Assembly (NCBI GenBank): GCA_030148485.1
Contig: JASBTJ010000068.1
Span: 1 to 64,000 of the forward strand
DNA: 64,000 nucleotides
Source of the DNA: Gammaproteobacteria bacterium
GTDB taxonomy: Bacteria; Pseudomonadota; Gammaproteobacteria; Chromatiales; Chromatiaceae
Reading direction: 5' to 3'
Part shown: positions 47,362-57,499 of the stretch, one piece after another
How positions within the stretch are numbered: the stretch's first letter is position 1
Layout of the letters: the number at the start of each line of letters is the position of its first letter
Position numbers and translations under genes: made by a program
The notes under the pieces: model-generated
Databases searched by the model: none
Told to the model about the DNA's origin: nothing
Seen by the model: the letters and a program-made list of their open reading frames with translations, nothing else

Positions 47362-48546
47362 TCAGAGCGAGGCCAGCTCCCAGTTGCCGCCGGGACCCGG
47401 CACCAAACGTTCATCACAATCCATGGCGGCTGCATCGCCTGCTTGACCCGGCAGTTCGCGAATGACCACGCGCCCCTCGGCACGTAGCTCGTCGATCTTG
47501 GCCGCCAGTTTCGGGTCGGCATCCGCCGGAGCGAATATCCTCGGCTTGGCCTGCGGCATGAACACCTCGCCAGCGGCGAGCAGATTCTTCAGATCGGCGG
47601 AAAAACCGGTGGCCGCCCGGGCGCGGCCGAAGACCTCGCCGATATGGTCGTAACGGCCGCCACGGGCGATTTCCTGCCCCATGCCGGGCACGAAGGCCGC
47701 GAACACAACACCGGTCTGATAGTGATAGGCACGCAGCTCCGCCAGATCGAAATGCAGCGGCACGTCGGGCATGCAGGCACGCAACTTGGCCGCCACCGCC
47801 TCGACGTAATCGATGGCCTTGTGCACGCCGGCGTCGGCGCCCGCCAGCCGCTTGCGCGCCTCGGCGATCACGTCGTCGTCACCGTTCAGCTCGGCCAGGG
47901 CGCAGAACATATCCGCCAGCTCGCCGGTCACCCGCGCCTTGGCAACCAAGGCCGCGATCTCCGGCTGGGCCTTGCGTTGCAGCGCTTCGAACAACTTGGA
48001 CTCGATATCCGTATCCAGACCGGCCTGTCGAGCCAGACCCCGGAAGATACCCACATGCCCCAGGTCCAGATAGATGTTCCGCACACCGGCGGCCTGCAGC
48101 GTGGCCATCATCAAGCAGACGATTTCCACATCGCTTTCCGGTCCGGCGTGGCCGTACAACTCGGCGCCGATCTGCAGCGGACTGCGCGAACCACCGAATC
48201 CGTCCCGGGTGGTACGCAGCACCGAGCCGATGTAGCACAGGCGGGTGGGCTCGTCACGATGCAGGTGGTGGGCATCGATGCGCGCCGCTTGCGGTGTGAT
48301 GTCCGCTCGCACCCCCAACTGACGGCCGCTCAGCTGGTCGGTCAGTTTGAAGGTCTGCAGTTCCAGATCCTTTCCGGTACCGGTCAGCAGGGCGTCTAGA
48401 TACTCGATGAACGGTGTGATCACCAATTCGTAGCCCCAACCGGCGTAGAGATCCAGCAGACGGCGGCGCAGGGTCTCGAGGACCCGCGCCTGCTCCGGCA
48501 GCAATTCGTCGATGCCCTCGGGCAGCAGCCAACGTTGTTGTCGCAT
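47362..48546 (-). CDS. hisZ: ATP phosphoribosyltransferase regulatory subunit HisZ
   Basis: A 394-residue HisRS-like protein without tRNA charging, which regulates and activates the short form of HisG. Family parts: RWLLPEGIDELLPEQA, FKLTDQLSGRQLGVRADITPQAARID and GRYDHIGEVFGRARAATGFS. I start it at ATG 48546 (GAGA 5 bases upstream); the frame is open to 48600. Its place between DUF2065 and purA matches many gammaproteobacteria lacking long HisG. Confidence 0.95.
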   Translation of the reverse strand: MRQQRWLLPEGIDELLPEQARVLETLRRRLLDLYAGWGYELVITPFIEYLDALLTGTGKDLELQTFKLTDQLSGRQLGVRADITPQAARIDAHHLHRDEPTRLCYIGSVLRTTRDGFGGSRSPLQIGAELYGHAGPESDVEIVCLMMATLQAAGVRNIYLDLGHVGIFRGLARQAGLDTDIESKLFEALQRKAQPEIAALVAKARVTGELADMFCALAELNGDDDVIAEARKRLAGADAGVHKAIDYVEAVAAKLRACMPDVPLHFDLAELRAYHYQTGVVFAAFVPGMGQEIARGGRYDHIGEVFGRARAATGFSADLKNLLAAGEVFMPQAKPRIFAPADADPKLAAKIDELRAEGRVVIRELPGQAGDAAAMDCDERLVPGPGGNWELASL

Positions 48547-48553
48547 CAGTATC

Positions 48554-48739
48554 TCAATTGACCAGATAAAGCAGGGCCACGCCGCCGAGCATGCTCGCAA
48601 AGCCGGCGAGCCGCAGAGACTTGTCCTTCATGCCGGTGACATTGGCCATCATCGCCTTGTAACCACGCGGATTCAGGAAAGGCAGGATGCCCTCGATCAC
48701 CAATACCAGTGCAAAGGCGATCCATAGCTCGTGCCACAT
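48554..48739 (-). CDS. DUF2065 small inner-membrane protein (YjeT-like)
   Basis: A 61-residue protein with two helices: MWHELWIAFALVLVIEGILPFL and LRLAGFASMLGGVALLYLVN, the DUF2065 pattern. The ATG at 48739 has GGGAA upstream; a GTG at 48751 would add four residues. It lies 7 bases before hisZ, between hflC and hisZ-purA, as in E. coli yjeT. A terminator lies just upstream, so it probably has its own promoter or needs read-through. Confidence 0.85.
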   Translation of the reverse strand: MWHELWIAFALVLVIEGILPFLNPRGYKAMMANVTGMKDKSLRLAGFASMLGGVALLYLVN

Positions 48740-48751
48740 GACGTTTCCCAC

Positions 48752-48776
48752 AAAAAAGCCGGGTACACACCCGGCT
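48752..48776 (-). terminator. Rho-independent terminator after hflC
   Basis: On the minus strand AGCCGGGT, loop GTGT, ACCCGGCT is followed by a run of T's (plus-strand AAAAAA at 48752-48757). This is a textbook terminator lying between hflC and the DUF2065-hisZ-purA genes, so the block is split into at least two transcription units. Confidence 0.85.
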
Positions 48777-48857
48777 GTTCAGCCTTTCAAGGACAGGCCC
48801 CGAAAACGGCGTGAATTTTCTCACTCCGTCCGGGGCTTGTCCATTGGCGGACAAGGC

Positions 48858-49730
48858 CTACTTGGCGCCCTGCCGATCCTTGAAGTAACGGAAGAATTCC
48901 GAGTTCGGATCCAATAGCATCAGGCTGCCACCGCTCTGGAACACCTCGCGGTAGGCCTTCAGGCTACGCCAGAAGCTGTAGAACTCGGCATTTTTCTGGA
49001 ACGCCTTGGCGTACACATCCGCCGCCGTTGCGTCGCCCTCGCCACGGATCTGCTCGGCCTCGCGGTAGGCATCCGCCAGGATCTCGGTGCGCTGGCGATC
49101 GGCATCGGCGCGGATTTTTTCCGCCGCCTCAGCACCTTGCGCGCGCAACTCCGATGCCACTCGCTGACGTTCGGTACGCATCCGCTCGTAGATACGCTCG
49201 GAGATATCCGCCGGGAAATCGATCTGCTTGACCCGCACATCGACGATCTCGACACCCAGATCCGCGGCCTTTTCGTTGGCGTCGCGGGCCAGGGTCTGCA
49301 TGATCTCGGCGCGCTCGCCGGAGATCACTTCCTGGATGGTGCGTTTGGCGAATTCGTCGCGCAAGGCGGCATTGATACGTTCCGCCAACAGGCGCGAGGT
49401 GGTATCCAGGCTACCCTTGGTGGAGCGGTAATACTGGGCCACATCGCTGATGCGCCATTTCACGTAGGAGTCGACCTCGACGAATTTCTTCTCGCTGGTC
49501 AGAAACCGTTGCGGTTGGGCGTCCAACGTCTGGATGCGGCGATCAAACAGGATGACGTTCTGGACGATGGGCCACTTGGGGTGGATCCCCGGCTCGCTGT
49601 TGGCATCGTCGATCTTACCCAGGCGCAACAGCAGGGCAACCTGGCTCTCCTGGACGATGAAGAAGGACGCGGATCCCACCATCACCACCAACAACAGGAC
49701 CACCACGGTCACAAAGCTTTTACCGTTCAT
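48858..49730 (-). CDS. hflC: FtsH protease modulator HflC
   Basis: A 290-residue SPFH/prohibitin protein with one N-terminal membrane anchor (SFVTVVVLLLVVMVGSASFFIV) and a periplasmic SPFH domain with ARDANEKAADLGVEIVDVRVKQIDFP. With HflK it surrounds FtsH and limits its access to membrane substrates. Its ATG overlaps the hflK stop by one base (TGATG). Confidence 0.96.
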   Translation of the reverse strand: MNGKSFVTVVVLLLVVMVGSASFFIVQESQVALLLRLGKIDDANSEPGIHPKWPIVQNVILFDRRIQTLDAQPQRFLTSEKKFVEVDSYVKWRISDVAQYYRSTKGSLDTTSRLLAERINAALRDEFAKRTIQEVISGERAEIMQTLARDANEKAADLGVEIVDVRVKQIDFPADISERIYERMRTERQRVASELRAQGAEAAEKIRADADRQRTEILADAYREAEQIRGEGDATAADVYAKAFQKNAEFYSFWRSLKAYREVFQSGGSLMLLDPNSEFFRYFKDRQGAK

Positions 49731-50887
49731 CAGCGGACCCTCCGGCTACGGGCGTCACGGGCACGACTGTCGTTGCTGCTGCCCTGTGTTGGCTCGGGAT
49801 CGGTGTAGCGCGGCAGTTCAGGCTGTGCCTGGGCGGCCGGCATTTGATTCATCAACCGATCCAGCGGGATATAGGTGAGGTTGTTCGCCCCGCCCTGGCT
49901 ATCCATCATCACCTTGCCGGTGCGTTGCAACACGTCCTGCATGGTGTCCAGATAGAGGCGTTCGCGGGTGACCGCCGGGGCCTTTTCGTACTCGGACAGC
50001 AAGGCGAGGAAGCGGGCGGACTCACCCTCTGCCTCGGCCACCACCTTGGCCTTGTGGGCCTTGGCGTCTTCGATCTGACGCGCCGCGGCACCGCGGGCAC
50101 GCGGCACCACGTCATTGGCATAGGTCTCGGCCTGGTTCTGCAGCCGCTCGCGGTCCTCTCGGGCCTTGATGGCGTCGTCAAACGCCGCCTTGACCGCCTC
50201 GGGCGGGCTGGCGTCCTGGAAGTTGACGTTGGTCAGGGTCAAGCCGGTGCGATACAACTCCAGCAGTTCCTGGGTACCCTTTTCCACCGCCGCGGCAATG
50301 GCCTCGCGGTTGGCGGTGATGACATCATCCAGGTTGGACTTGCCGATCACCTCGCGCAGGGTCGATTCCATGGCGCCGCGAATGGTGTTTTCGGGGTTGG
50401 CATCCTGGAACAGATAATCCGCCGAATCCTGTACACGGTACTGGGCCGTCAGACTGACATCGACGATGTTTTCGTCCTTGGTCAGCATCTGTGCGCGTTG
50501 GGCGAACTTCTTGATCTCGTCGACGTTGACAACGCTCACGGTATCGACGAACGGGATCAGGAAGTGCGGGCCGGGCTCGGTGGTCTCGATGTAGGCGCCA
50601 AAACGCTTGACCACCCCGCGTTCAGCCGGACCGATGATGTAGAAACTTTGGTAGGCGGCCACCACGGCCACCACCAGCAGCACGATGAAGCCGATACCGG
50701 CAACACTGCCGCCGCCACCGCCGGAGGAACGACCCTCGCCGTTACCGCCACCACGTCGGCCGCCAAACAGGCCGCCCACACGGTCCTGAAGTTTCTTTAC
50801 CACTTCGTAGAGGTCCGGCGGGCATTGATCGCCGCCCTTGCCGTTCCAGGGATCGCGGTTACCGCCACCCGGTTCGTTCCAGGCCAT
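49730..50887 (-). CDS. hflK: FtsH protease modulator HflK
   Basis: A 385-residue SPFH protein. A Gly-rich cytosolic start (MAWNEPGGGNRDPWNG) leads to one membrane helix (VAGIGFIVLLVVAVVAAYQS) and the SPFH domain with NVDEIKKFAQRAQMLTKDENIVDVSLTAQYRV and VNFQDASPPEAVKAAFDDAIKAREDRERLQ. Partner of HflC. GGAG stands before the ATG. Confidence 0.96.
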   Translation of the reverse strand: MAWNEPGGGNRDPWNGKGGDQCPPDLYEVVKKLQDRVGGLFGGRRGGGNGEGRSSGGGGGSVAGIGFIVLLVVAVVAAYQSFYIIGPAERGVVKRFGAYIETTEPGPHFLIPFVDTVSVVNVDEIKKFAQRAQMLTKDENIVDVSLTAQYRVQDSADYLFQDANPENTIRGAMESTLREVIGKSNLDDVITANREAIAAAVEKGTQELLELYRTGLTLTNVNFQDASPPEAVKAAFDDAIKAREDRERLQNQAETYANDVVPRARGAAARQIEDAKAHKAKVVAEAEGESARFLALLSEYEKAPAVTRERLYLDTMQDVLQRTGKVMMDSQGGANNLTYIPLDRLMNQMPAAQAQPELPRYTDPEPTQGSSNDSRARDARSRRVR

Positions 50888-51001
50888 GTGCCACTCCGAT
50901 GTCTTTAAATTTAGGTTCTGGACAGTCCGCCACCCGGTCTAGGATCGCATGGCGCAAAATGGACTGGTGATTTTAACAGCTTACTGGCTGCAACTGTCGC
51001 C

Positions 51002-52282
51002 TCAATTGACCACGGCATCTTTCAGGGAGGGTTCGTGGCTCAGCAATTGGTCAAAGTCCCGACGGGGCAGTTCCACGTCGAGTTCCCAGCCACCGTCGTC
51101 CGTGAACGACTCGGCATGGATCTGCGCACGCTCGAACAACAGCGCCCGCAGGCGCCCGTCCCGCGGCGCCAGACGCAAGCGATGTCGCACCGACGCGGTG
51201 CGGAAACAGGCGACCAGCGCCTCAAGCAACGCCCCGACGCCCTGACCGGTCACTGCCGACAGCCAGACCCTGACCGGCTGGCCGTGTTCGTCGAACTCCA
51301 CACGGGGCGCGCCGTCAGGCAGCAGATCGACCTTGTTGAACACCTGGATACAAGGCATTTCATCGGCGCCGATCTGCTCCAACACCGCCTCCACCTCGTG
51401 TATCTGGTCATCACGCTGGCCGCTTGACGCGTCAACCACGTGCAGCAACAAGGTCGCTTCGGTGGTTTCCTGCAAGGTCGACTTGAACGCGGCGACCAGT
51501 TCATGCGGCAGGTTGGACACGAAACCCACGGTGTCCGCCAAGACCACGTGGGTGTTGTCCGGCAACTCGAGCCGCCGTAGTGTCGGGTCCAGGGTCGCGA
51601 ACAACTGGTCCTTGGCGTAGACGTTCGCCTCGGTCAGCCGGTTGAACAAGGTCGACTTGCCGGCGTTGGTATAGCCGACCAGCGACACCGTCGGCACCTC
51701 CGCGCGACGCCGTGCCCGGCGCCCTTGTTCCCGCTGGCCTTCGACCCGGGACAGCCGCCGCCGAATCTGGTCGATGCGCTGGTTGAGCAATCGCCGGTCG
51801 GTCTCCAACTGGGTCTCACCGGGTCCGCGCAGGCCGATCCCGCCCTTTTGCCGTTCCAGGTGGGTCCAGCCGCGCACCAGGCGCGTCGACAGATGACGCA
51901 ACTGCGCCAGTTCCACCTGCAGCTTGCCCTCGAACGAGCGAGCCCGCTGGGCGAAGATATCCAGGATCAGCCAGGTGCGATCAAGCACCCGACATTGGAA
52001 AAGCTTCTCAAGATTGCGTTCCTGACTGGGCGACAGGGCGTTGTCGAAGATCACCAGCTCGGCCTGGTAGGCGGACACCAGTGCCTGGATCTCCTCGGCC
52101 TTGCCCTTGCCGACGTACAACCCCGAGTCCGGCTTGGCGCGGATCACGGTGAGTAGCTCATAGACCTCGGCCCCCGCCGAGGCGGCGAGATCGGAGAATT
52201 CCTGCAGGGCTTCCGGCTCGGCCGGCTGCGACGAGACATGCACAAGAACGGCACGCTCACCGCTCTTCGGACGATCAAACAT
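51002..52282 (-). CDS. hflX: Ribosome-associated GTPase HflX
   Basis: A 426-residue GTPase that splits stalled 70S ribosomes. The N-terminal HflX domain has SGLYVGKGKAEEI and VIFDNALSPSQERNLEK, followed by the coiled GGIGLRGPGETQLETDRRL and G-domain with GYTNAGKSTLFNRL (G1), DTVGFV (G3) and NKVDLL (G4). Located between hfq and hflK as usual. Confidence 0.96.
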   Translation of the reverse strand: MFDRPKSGERAVLVHVSSQPAEPEALQEFSDLAASAGAEVYELLTVIRAKPDSGLYVGKGKAEEIQALVSAYQAELVIFDNALSPSQERNLEKLFQCRVLDRTWLILDIFAQRARSFEGKLQVELAQLRHLSTRLVRGWTHLERQKGGIGLRGPGETQLETDRRLLNQRIDQIRRRLSRVEGQREQGRRARRRAEVPTVSLVGYTNAGKSTLFNRLTEANVYAKDQLFATLDPTLRRLELPDNTHVVLADTVGFVSNLPHELVAAFKSTLQETTEATLLLHVVDASSGQRDDQIHEVEAVLEQIGADEMPCIQVFNKVDLLPDGAPRVEFDEHGQPVRVWLSAVTGQGVGALLEALVACFRTASVRHRLRLAPRDGRLRALLFERAQIHAESFTDDGGWELDVELPRRDFDQLLSHEPSLKDAVVN

Positions 52283-52386
52283 ACAAGGGGCACACGGCGC
52301 GAACGGAAACGGGCGGCAGCATGGCCGCCGCCCAGGTCAATTGCAAGCGGGCAATACCAGGGGTCGGCGCGACCCTTGGGGAGAAA

Positions 52387-52635
52387 TCAGCTGTTGCCAG
52401 GCGCTGCGTCGTCGTCACCGCTTTGCATGCGCACATTGCGCGAGGGAACGACCGTGGAGATGGCGTGTTTGTACACCATCTGGCTCACGCTGTTCTTCAG
52501 CAGCACGACAAACTGGTCGAAGGACTCCACGGTCCCTTGCAGCTTGATGCCGTTGACGAGAAAGATGGATACCGGCACGCGATCCTTGCGCAGCGTGTTC
52601 AGGAAAGGGTCTTGCAGACTCTGCCCTTTGGACAT
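52387..52635 (-). CDS. hfq: RNA chaperone Hfq
   Basis: An 82-residue Sm-like hexamer subunit, the matchmaker of small RNAs and mRNAs. It starts [20 protein letters not shown], with Sm1 ([25 protein letters not shown]) and Sm2 ([13 protein letters not shown]). The ATG at 52635 has AAGGAG 7 bases upstream. The short tail is acidic. A sigma70-like promoter lies about 90 bases upstream. Confidence 0.98.
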   Translation of the reverse strand: MSKGQSLQDPFLNTLRKDRVPVSIFLVNGIKLQGTVESFDQFVVLLKNSVSQMVYKHAISTVVPSRNVRMQSGDDDAAPGNS

Positions 52636-52721
52636 TGTTATGCTCCTTGTTGTCGTTATGTGGCCGGGCTGGCTGCCCCCATGGGGCGCCCTAAAAGCAC
52701 CCAAACCTACTCGATTCGGCG

Positions 52722-52749
52722 AATATAGCATAGGACGCCGACACACCAA
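52722..52749 (-). promoter_or_regulatory. Sigma70-like promoter of hfq
   Basis: On the minus strand TTGGTG (plus 52744-52749) is followed after 16 bases by TATATT (plus 52722-52727). This lies in the miaA-hfq gap, 87 bases before the hfq ATG, so hfq can be made separately from miaA. Predicted by pattern. Confidence 0.5.
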
Positions 52750-52770
52750 CTGTGTGAACGCGCCCACTTT

Positions 52771-53715
52771 TCATGCCCAATTATGGGGCATGCCCGTCAG
52801 CGCCGCCGCTACCGGATCGCCTGTCTCGTCATCGATCCAGTGCAAATCCGCTTCCGACCGCAGCCAGGTCATCTGCCGCTTTGCCAACTGCCGGGTTGCG
52901 CTCACTGCCTTGCTCACCATGGTGGCGTGATCGTAATCGCCACGCAGGAACGCCAGCATCTGCCGATACCCCACCGAACGCATGCTGGGCAGGTCCGCAT
53001 GCAGATCGCCACGGGCCAGCAGACCACGCACTTCCGCTTCGAACCCGGCCTCGATCATCTGCGTGAAGCGTCGCGCGATACGTTCGCGCAACACCTCGCG
53101 TGATCGCGGCGCCCGCGCCAGCTTGTGGACCCGGTACGGAAGCCCCTGCCCCTCGGCGGCGGCCTGAAGCTTTGACAGCGGCTGACCGGTGAGTTCCCAG
53201 ACCTCCAGCGCCCGCAATGTCCGCTGTGGATCGTTGGGGTGGATACGGGTCGCCGCCACCGGGTCCACTTGTGCCAAGCGGGCGTGCAGCGCCGCCAGTC
53301 CTTCCCGCTGCAACGCCGCGTCCAGGCGCGCCCGCAACCGCGGATCGGCCTCGGGCATATCGGCCAGTCCGTGCTGTAGCGCGCGAAAGTAGAGCATGGT
53401 GCCACCCACCAGCAACGGGATACGTCCCGCCGCGGTGATCTGGGCCATTTCGCGCAACGCGTCATTGCGAAACCGAGCCGCGGAATAGGCCTCGGCGGGG
53501 TCACAGATATCGATCAGCCGGTGCGGTGCCCGTGCCAGGGTAGCCGCGTCGGGCTTGGCGGTACCGATGTCCATGCCCCGGTAGACCAGCGCCGAGTCGA
53601 CGCTGACGATGTCGCACGGCAGGTGCTCCGACAACGCCACCGCCAGATCGGTCTTGCCCGAAGCGGTAGGCCCCATGACGAAGATGGCCGGCGGCAGGGC
53701 GCGCGATTCGACCAC
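52771..53715 (-). CDS. miaA: tRNA dimethylallyltransferase MiaA
   Basis: A 314-residue enzyme that adds dimethylallyl to A37 of tRNAs reading UNN codons. P-loop [33 protein letters not shown] and [28 protein letters not shown] are clear. It starts at GTG 53715, only 3 bases after mutL. The stop lies in a small palindrome (CATGCCC/GGGCATG around 52772-52792). Confidence 0.97.
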   Translation of the reverse strand: MVESRALPPAIFVMGPTASGKTDLAVALSEHLPCDIVSVDSALVYRGMDIGTAKPDAATLARAPHRLIDICDPAEAYSAARFRNDALREMAQITAAGRIPLLVGGTMLYFRALQHGLADMPEADPRLRARLDAALQREGLAALHARLAQVDPVAATRIHPNDPQRTLRALEVWELTGQPLSKLQAAAEGQGLPYRVHKLARAPRSREVLRERIARRFTQMIEAGFEAEVRGLLARGDLHADLPSMRSVGYRQMLAFLRGDYDHATMVSKAVSATRQLAKRQMTWLRSEADLHWIDDETGDPVAAALTGMPHNWA

Positions 53716-53718
53716 GGA

Positions 53719-55524
53719 TCAGCGACCGCGCAGGAACAACTTATCGAGCTCGGCCAGGGTCATCTGGGTCCAGGTGGGTCGGCCGTGATTGCACTGCCCG
53801 CTGCGCTCGGTACGCTCGATGTCCCGCAGCAAGGCGTTCATCTCGTCCAGGGTCAGTCGACGGTTCGCTCGCACCGACCCGTGGCACGCCATGGTGGACA
53901 GCACCCCGTTGATCTCCTCACCGATCCGCGAACTGCTACCGTGCACCACCAGGTCGGACAGCACGTCCCGCAACAGACGTTCGGCGTCGGCACCGCGCAG
54001 CAGCACCGGCAAGGCGCGGACCACCAGCGTGTCTGTCCCCATCCGGTCCACCTCCAGGCCCAACTCGGTAAAGGTATCGGCCGCGGACTCGGCCAGGTCC
54101 GCCTCCCGGACACTGACCTTGACGGACACCGGCACCAACAGTGGCTGGCGCTTGACGCCCTCACCCTCGCGGGCGCGTTTGAAACCCTCGTAGGTGATGC
54201 GTTCATGGGCGGCATGCATGTCCACCAACACCAGACCAGCCGCATTCTGTGCGAGCACGAATACGCCATGCAGTTGGGCGATGGCAAACCCCAGTGGCGG
54301 TATCTCGGGCTCGACCGCGGCTTCTGCAGCCCGCGCCGAATGGGCCGCCGGGAGTGGACCGGTGGCCGCGGGTGCCTGCCACGCCATGCCCGCGCGATAG
54401 GCCGCGGCCGACTCGGCGATGCCCAGGCCGATGGGACGCTGGTAGGGTTGCCCGCCGCCTCCCGGTACCGACGGGGCTGGCGGCGCGGTCACCCCGGTGG
54501 GCCCGTCGGCGGCGACCCGCTCCGGCTCCGGCCGGACATCGGCCAGCACCTGGTGAAGGGTGCGAAACAAGAAGTCATGCACCAAACGCCCTTCACGAAA
54601 GCGCACCTCATGCTTGGTCGGGTGCACGTTCACGTCGACCAGGGCGGGATCGAGGGTCAGATACAGCACGTACGCCGGGTGCCGACCGTGAAAGAGCACG
54701 TCCTGGAAGGCTTGGCGCACGGCATGGGTCACCAGCTTGTCGCGTACGATACGGCCGTTGACGAAGAAATACTGCATGTCGGCCTGACTGCGCGAGAAGG
54801 TCGGTTGCGCCACCCACCCGGCCAGGCGCAAACCAGCCGCCTGGTGTTCGAAGGACAGTGCATGCTCCAGGAAGGCGCCGCCCACCAGGTCCGCAATGCG
54901 CCGCTCCCGGGCCGCCGGCGCCTGGGCTGCCTGGGTGATGAAGACATCGCGACCGTTGTGCCGCAACGAGAACCCCACGTCGAAACGGGCCAGCGCGAGG
55001 CGACGCAGCACCTGCTCCACGTGCCCGAACTCGGTCTTGTCGGTACGCAGGAACTTGCGCCGGGCCGGGGTATTGTAAAACAGGTCGCGCACCTCGATGG
55101 TGGTCCCTTCAGGGTGGGCGGCAGGTGCCGGCTGGTCGTGTTCCCCGGCGATGGCCCAGGCCTGGTCCTCACCACGCTCGCGGGAGGTGATGCTCAGCCG
55201 CGACACCGAGGCCATGCTTGGCAAGGCCTCGCCACGGAAGCCCAGACTGCCGATGCGCTCCAGGTCGGCCAATTGCCGGACCTTGCTGGTGGCGTGGCGT
55301 GACAAGGCCAGTGCCAGATCGTCGGGATGGATACCGAATCCGTTGTCCCGTACCCGAATCAGCTTGACGCCACCCTGGGCGACCTCCACGTCGACCCGGC
55401 TCGCTTCGGCGTCCAGGCTGTTTTCCACCAGTTCCTTGATGACCGATGCGGGGCGTTCGACCACCTCGCCGGCGGCGATTTGGTTGACCAACTGGGAAGG
55501 GAGCTCATTGATACGGCGCGGCAT
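53719..55524 (-). CDS. mutL: DNA mismatch repair protein MutL, endonuclease type
   Basis: A 601-residue MutL. The N-terminal GHKL ATPase has [24 protein letters not shown] and [11 protein letters not shown]. The C-terminal domain carries [12 protein letters not shown], the DxHA(X)2E(X)4E nicking motif known from Pseudomonas and most bacteria and absent from E. coli MutL. The cell should thus use MutL nicking rather than MutH methyl-directed repair. Between amiB and miaA as usual. Confidence 0.97.
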   Translation of the reverse strand: MPRRINELPSQLVNQIAAGEVVERPASVIKELVENSLDAEASRVDVEVAQGGVKLIRVRDNGFGIHPDDLALALSRHATSKVRQLADLERIGSLGFRGEALPSMASVSRLSITSRERGEDQAWAIAGEHDQPAPAAHPEGTTIEVRDLFYNTPARRKFLRTDKTEFGHVEQVLRRLALARFDVGFSLRHNGRDVFITQAAQAPAARERRIADLVGGAFLEHALSFEHQAAGLRLAGWVAQPTFSRSQADMQYFFVNGRIVRDKLVTHAVRQAFQDVLFHGRHPAYVLYLTLDPALVDVNVHPTKHEVRFREGRLVHDFLFRTLHQVLADVRPEPERVAADGPTGVTAPPAPSVPGGGGQPYQRPIGLGIAESAAAYRAGMAWQAPAATGPLPAAHSARAAEAAVEPEIPPLGFAIAQLHGVFVLAQNAAGLVLVDMHAAHERITYEGFKRAREGEGVKRQPLLVPVSVKVSVREADLAESAADTFTELGLEVDRMGTDTLVVRALPVLLRGADAERLLRDVLSDLVVHGSSSRIGEEINGVLSTMACHGSVRANRRLTLDEMNALLRDIERTERSGQCNHGRPTWTQMTLAELDKLFLRGR

Positions 55525-55567
55525 GGGCGCATTCTGCCACAGCCGGAAAGCAACGCGGGACCGGTAG

Positions 55568-56896
55568 TCAGGAGCTGGGGATACGCAACACCTGCCCGAC
55601 CCGGATCACGTCGTCGTTCAGGCTGTTGGCGTCACGCAGCTCCCGCACCCCAACGTCGTACTGCTGGGCGATACGCGACAAGGTGTCGCCGCGACGGATC
55701 ACGTGATTGCGGTCGTCGGCGACGGCCAGCGCGGACTGCTGGCGCAGCTTCGCCGCCGCCAACCGGGTACCGGGCGGAGGGGCCTTCTGGAAGTAGTCGC
55801 GCACACCTTTGAATACCGATTTTGCCAGCCGCTGCTGGTGCGCCGCGTCCCGCAGCAGACGCTCTTCGTGGGGATTGGAGATGAATCCGGTTTCCACCAG
55901 CATGGAGGGGATATCCGGCGACTTGAGCACCACGAAACCGGCATGCTGGACGCGCCGACCATGCACCTTGGTGTGTTTGCGCAGCTCTTGGTACACGTTG
56001 TCCGCGGCTTCCAGACTGGTCTGACGGGTGGCGGACTGGGACAGATCCAGCAGCACCGAAGCCAACACCTCGTCCTTGTCGTCCAGGCTGACGCCACCCA
56101 CCAGGTCAGATGCGTTCTCGCTGGCGGCCAGCCAGCGGGCCGCTTCGCTGGAGGCGCCGCGGTTCGACAGCACGTAGACCGAGGCGCCCTTGGCCCGCGG
56201 GTCATGGAAGGCGTCGGCGTGGATGGACACGAACAGGTCGGCACGCTTGGCGCGGGCGATCTCCATGCGTTTGCGCAGCGGGATGTAGTAGTCGCCGTCA
56301 CGGGTGAGTACGGCCCGCATACCTGGCTCCGCGTCGATGATGCGCGCCAGCCGACGGGCGATCTGCAGCACCACGGTCTTTTCGTAGGTACGACGGGAAC
56401 GACCGAGCGCACCGGAATCGTCGCCGCCGTGCCCGGCGTCGACCGCGACCACCACGTCGCGCAGTTGCTTGAGGTCATCGGCACGCTTGACCACCTTGGG
56501 CGCAGCGGCATCGCCGTCCTTGGCGAAAAGGTCGATCACCAGGCGATGACCGTACCGGTCATTGGGCTTGAGCAGGAAACTCTTGGGATGGACGGCCTGT
56601 TTGAGATCCAGCACCACCCGCAGGGTGCCGTCTTTGCGTTTGGCATGGCGCAGACCGGCCAGATAGCGATCATCCGCCTCGACCTGCACCCCCTTGTCCA
56701 GCGTTGCATCGGCAAAGTCCACCACCAGACGATCCGGGCCGGTCAGACTGAACAGCCGGTGGTCCACGGGGCCGTCGACATCGAACACCAAGCGCGTGTG
56801 ATCGGGGGCGTTCCAGACTCGAACACCGTCGATACGGGGCCCGGCCTGAGCAGCCCAGGCGGCAATCAGCAGCAGTAGAGTGACGAGCTGTTTCAT
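55568..56896 (-). CDS. amiB: N-acetylmuramoyl-L-alanine amidase AmiB/AmiC type
   Basis: A 442-residue periplasmic amidase that splits septal peptidoglycan. Signal peptide [22 protein letters not shown] domain (about 20-130), Amidase_3 domain with [14 protein letters not shown] and [15 protein letters not shown] zinc and catalytic residues, and a C-terminal LysM ([18 protein letters not shown]). The position between mutL and tsaE supports AmiB. The C-terminal LysM is common in this position. Confidence 0.95.
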   Translation of the reverse strand: MKQLVTLLLLIAAWAAQAGPRIDGVRVWNAPDHTRLVFDVDGPVDHRLFSLTGPDRLVVDFADATLDKGVQVEADDRYLAGLRHAKRKDGTLRVVLDLKQAVHPKSFLLKPNDRYGHRLVIDLFAKDGDAAAPKVVKRADDLKQLRDVVVAVDAGHGGDDSGALGRSRRTYEKTVVLQIARRLARIIDAEPGMRAVLTRDGDYYIPLRKRMEIARAKRADLFVSIHADAFHDPRAKGASVYVLSNRGASSEAARWLAASENASDLVGGVSLDDKDEVLASVLLDLSQSATRQTSLEAADNVYQELRKHTKVHGRRVQHAGFVVLKSPDIPSMLVETGFISNPHEERLLRDAAHQQRLAKSVFKGVRDYFQKAPPPGTRLAAAKLRQQSALAVADDRNHVIRRGDTLSRIAQQYDVGVRELRDANSLNDDVIRVGQVLRIPSS

Positions 56897-57013
56897 GGCG
56901 TCGTGGCGCTGTGTAGAAGTCCGCGGGTTACCACATCTTTCCCCGACCTTAGCATAAGAAACAGAAAAACCAAATGTTTCCAGTTAGATACCAGATATTC
57001 CTAAAGCGTGTTT

Positions 57014-57499
57014 TCAGGAGCTGCCGTTCATCAGTGTGCGCAACACCTTACGGCCCGGTTCCGAGTGCGCGGCAATCCGCAGGTCACGGCCCGCCGGCCG
57101 ATGGGCGATAGCCAACACCAGATCCGCCTGCGGCAACCAGCCCGCGCCTTGTTCGGGCCACTCGATCAACAGGGTTGCGTCACCGGCGAACAGGTCCCGC
57201 AGTCCCAGATATTCCAGCTCCTCCGGGTCGCCGAGACGGTAAAGATCCAGGTGGTAAACGGTACCCGAAGCCAATTCATAGGGCTCAATCAGCGTGTACG
57301 TCGGGCTGCGCACCGGCCCGTCGTGGCCGCGCGCACGGAGAAATCCCCGCACCAGGGTGGTCTTGCCGGCCCCTAGATCGCCCTGCAGATGCAGGGTGCA
57401 CGCCGAGGGGCAGACCTGCCCCAGGCGTTCGCCGAACGCCTGCTGGGCCGCGGCGTCCGCACAGTGCAGGCTCAGCGTATCCTCGCCCGCCACACTCAT
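57014..57499 (-). CDS. tsaE: tRNA threonylcarbamoyladenosine ATPase TsaE
   Basis: A 161-residue P-loop ATPase (GDLGAGKTTLVRGFLRA) with PTYTLIEPYE and the HLDLYRLGDPEELEYLG box. It helps TsaB/TsaD recycle while making t6A37 on tRNAs. Its start overlaps the nnr stop (ATGA). Confidence 0.95.
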   Translation of the reverse strand: MSVAGEDTLSLHCADAAAQQAFGERLGQVCPSACTLHLQGDLGAGKTTLVRGFLRARGHDGPVRSPTYTLIEPYELASGTVYHLDLYRLGDPEELEYLGLRDLFAGDATLLIEWPEQGAGWLPQADLVLAIAHRPAGRDLRIAAHSEPGRKVLRTLMNGSS

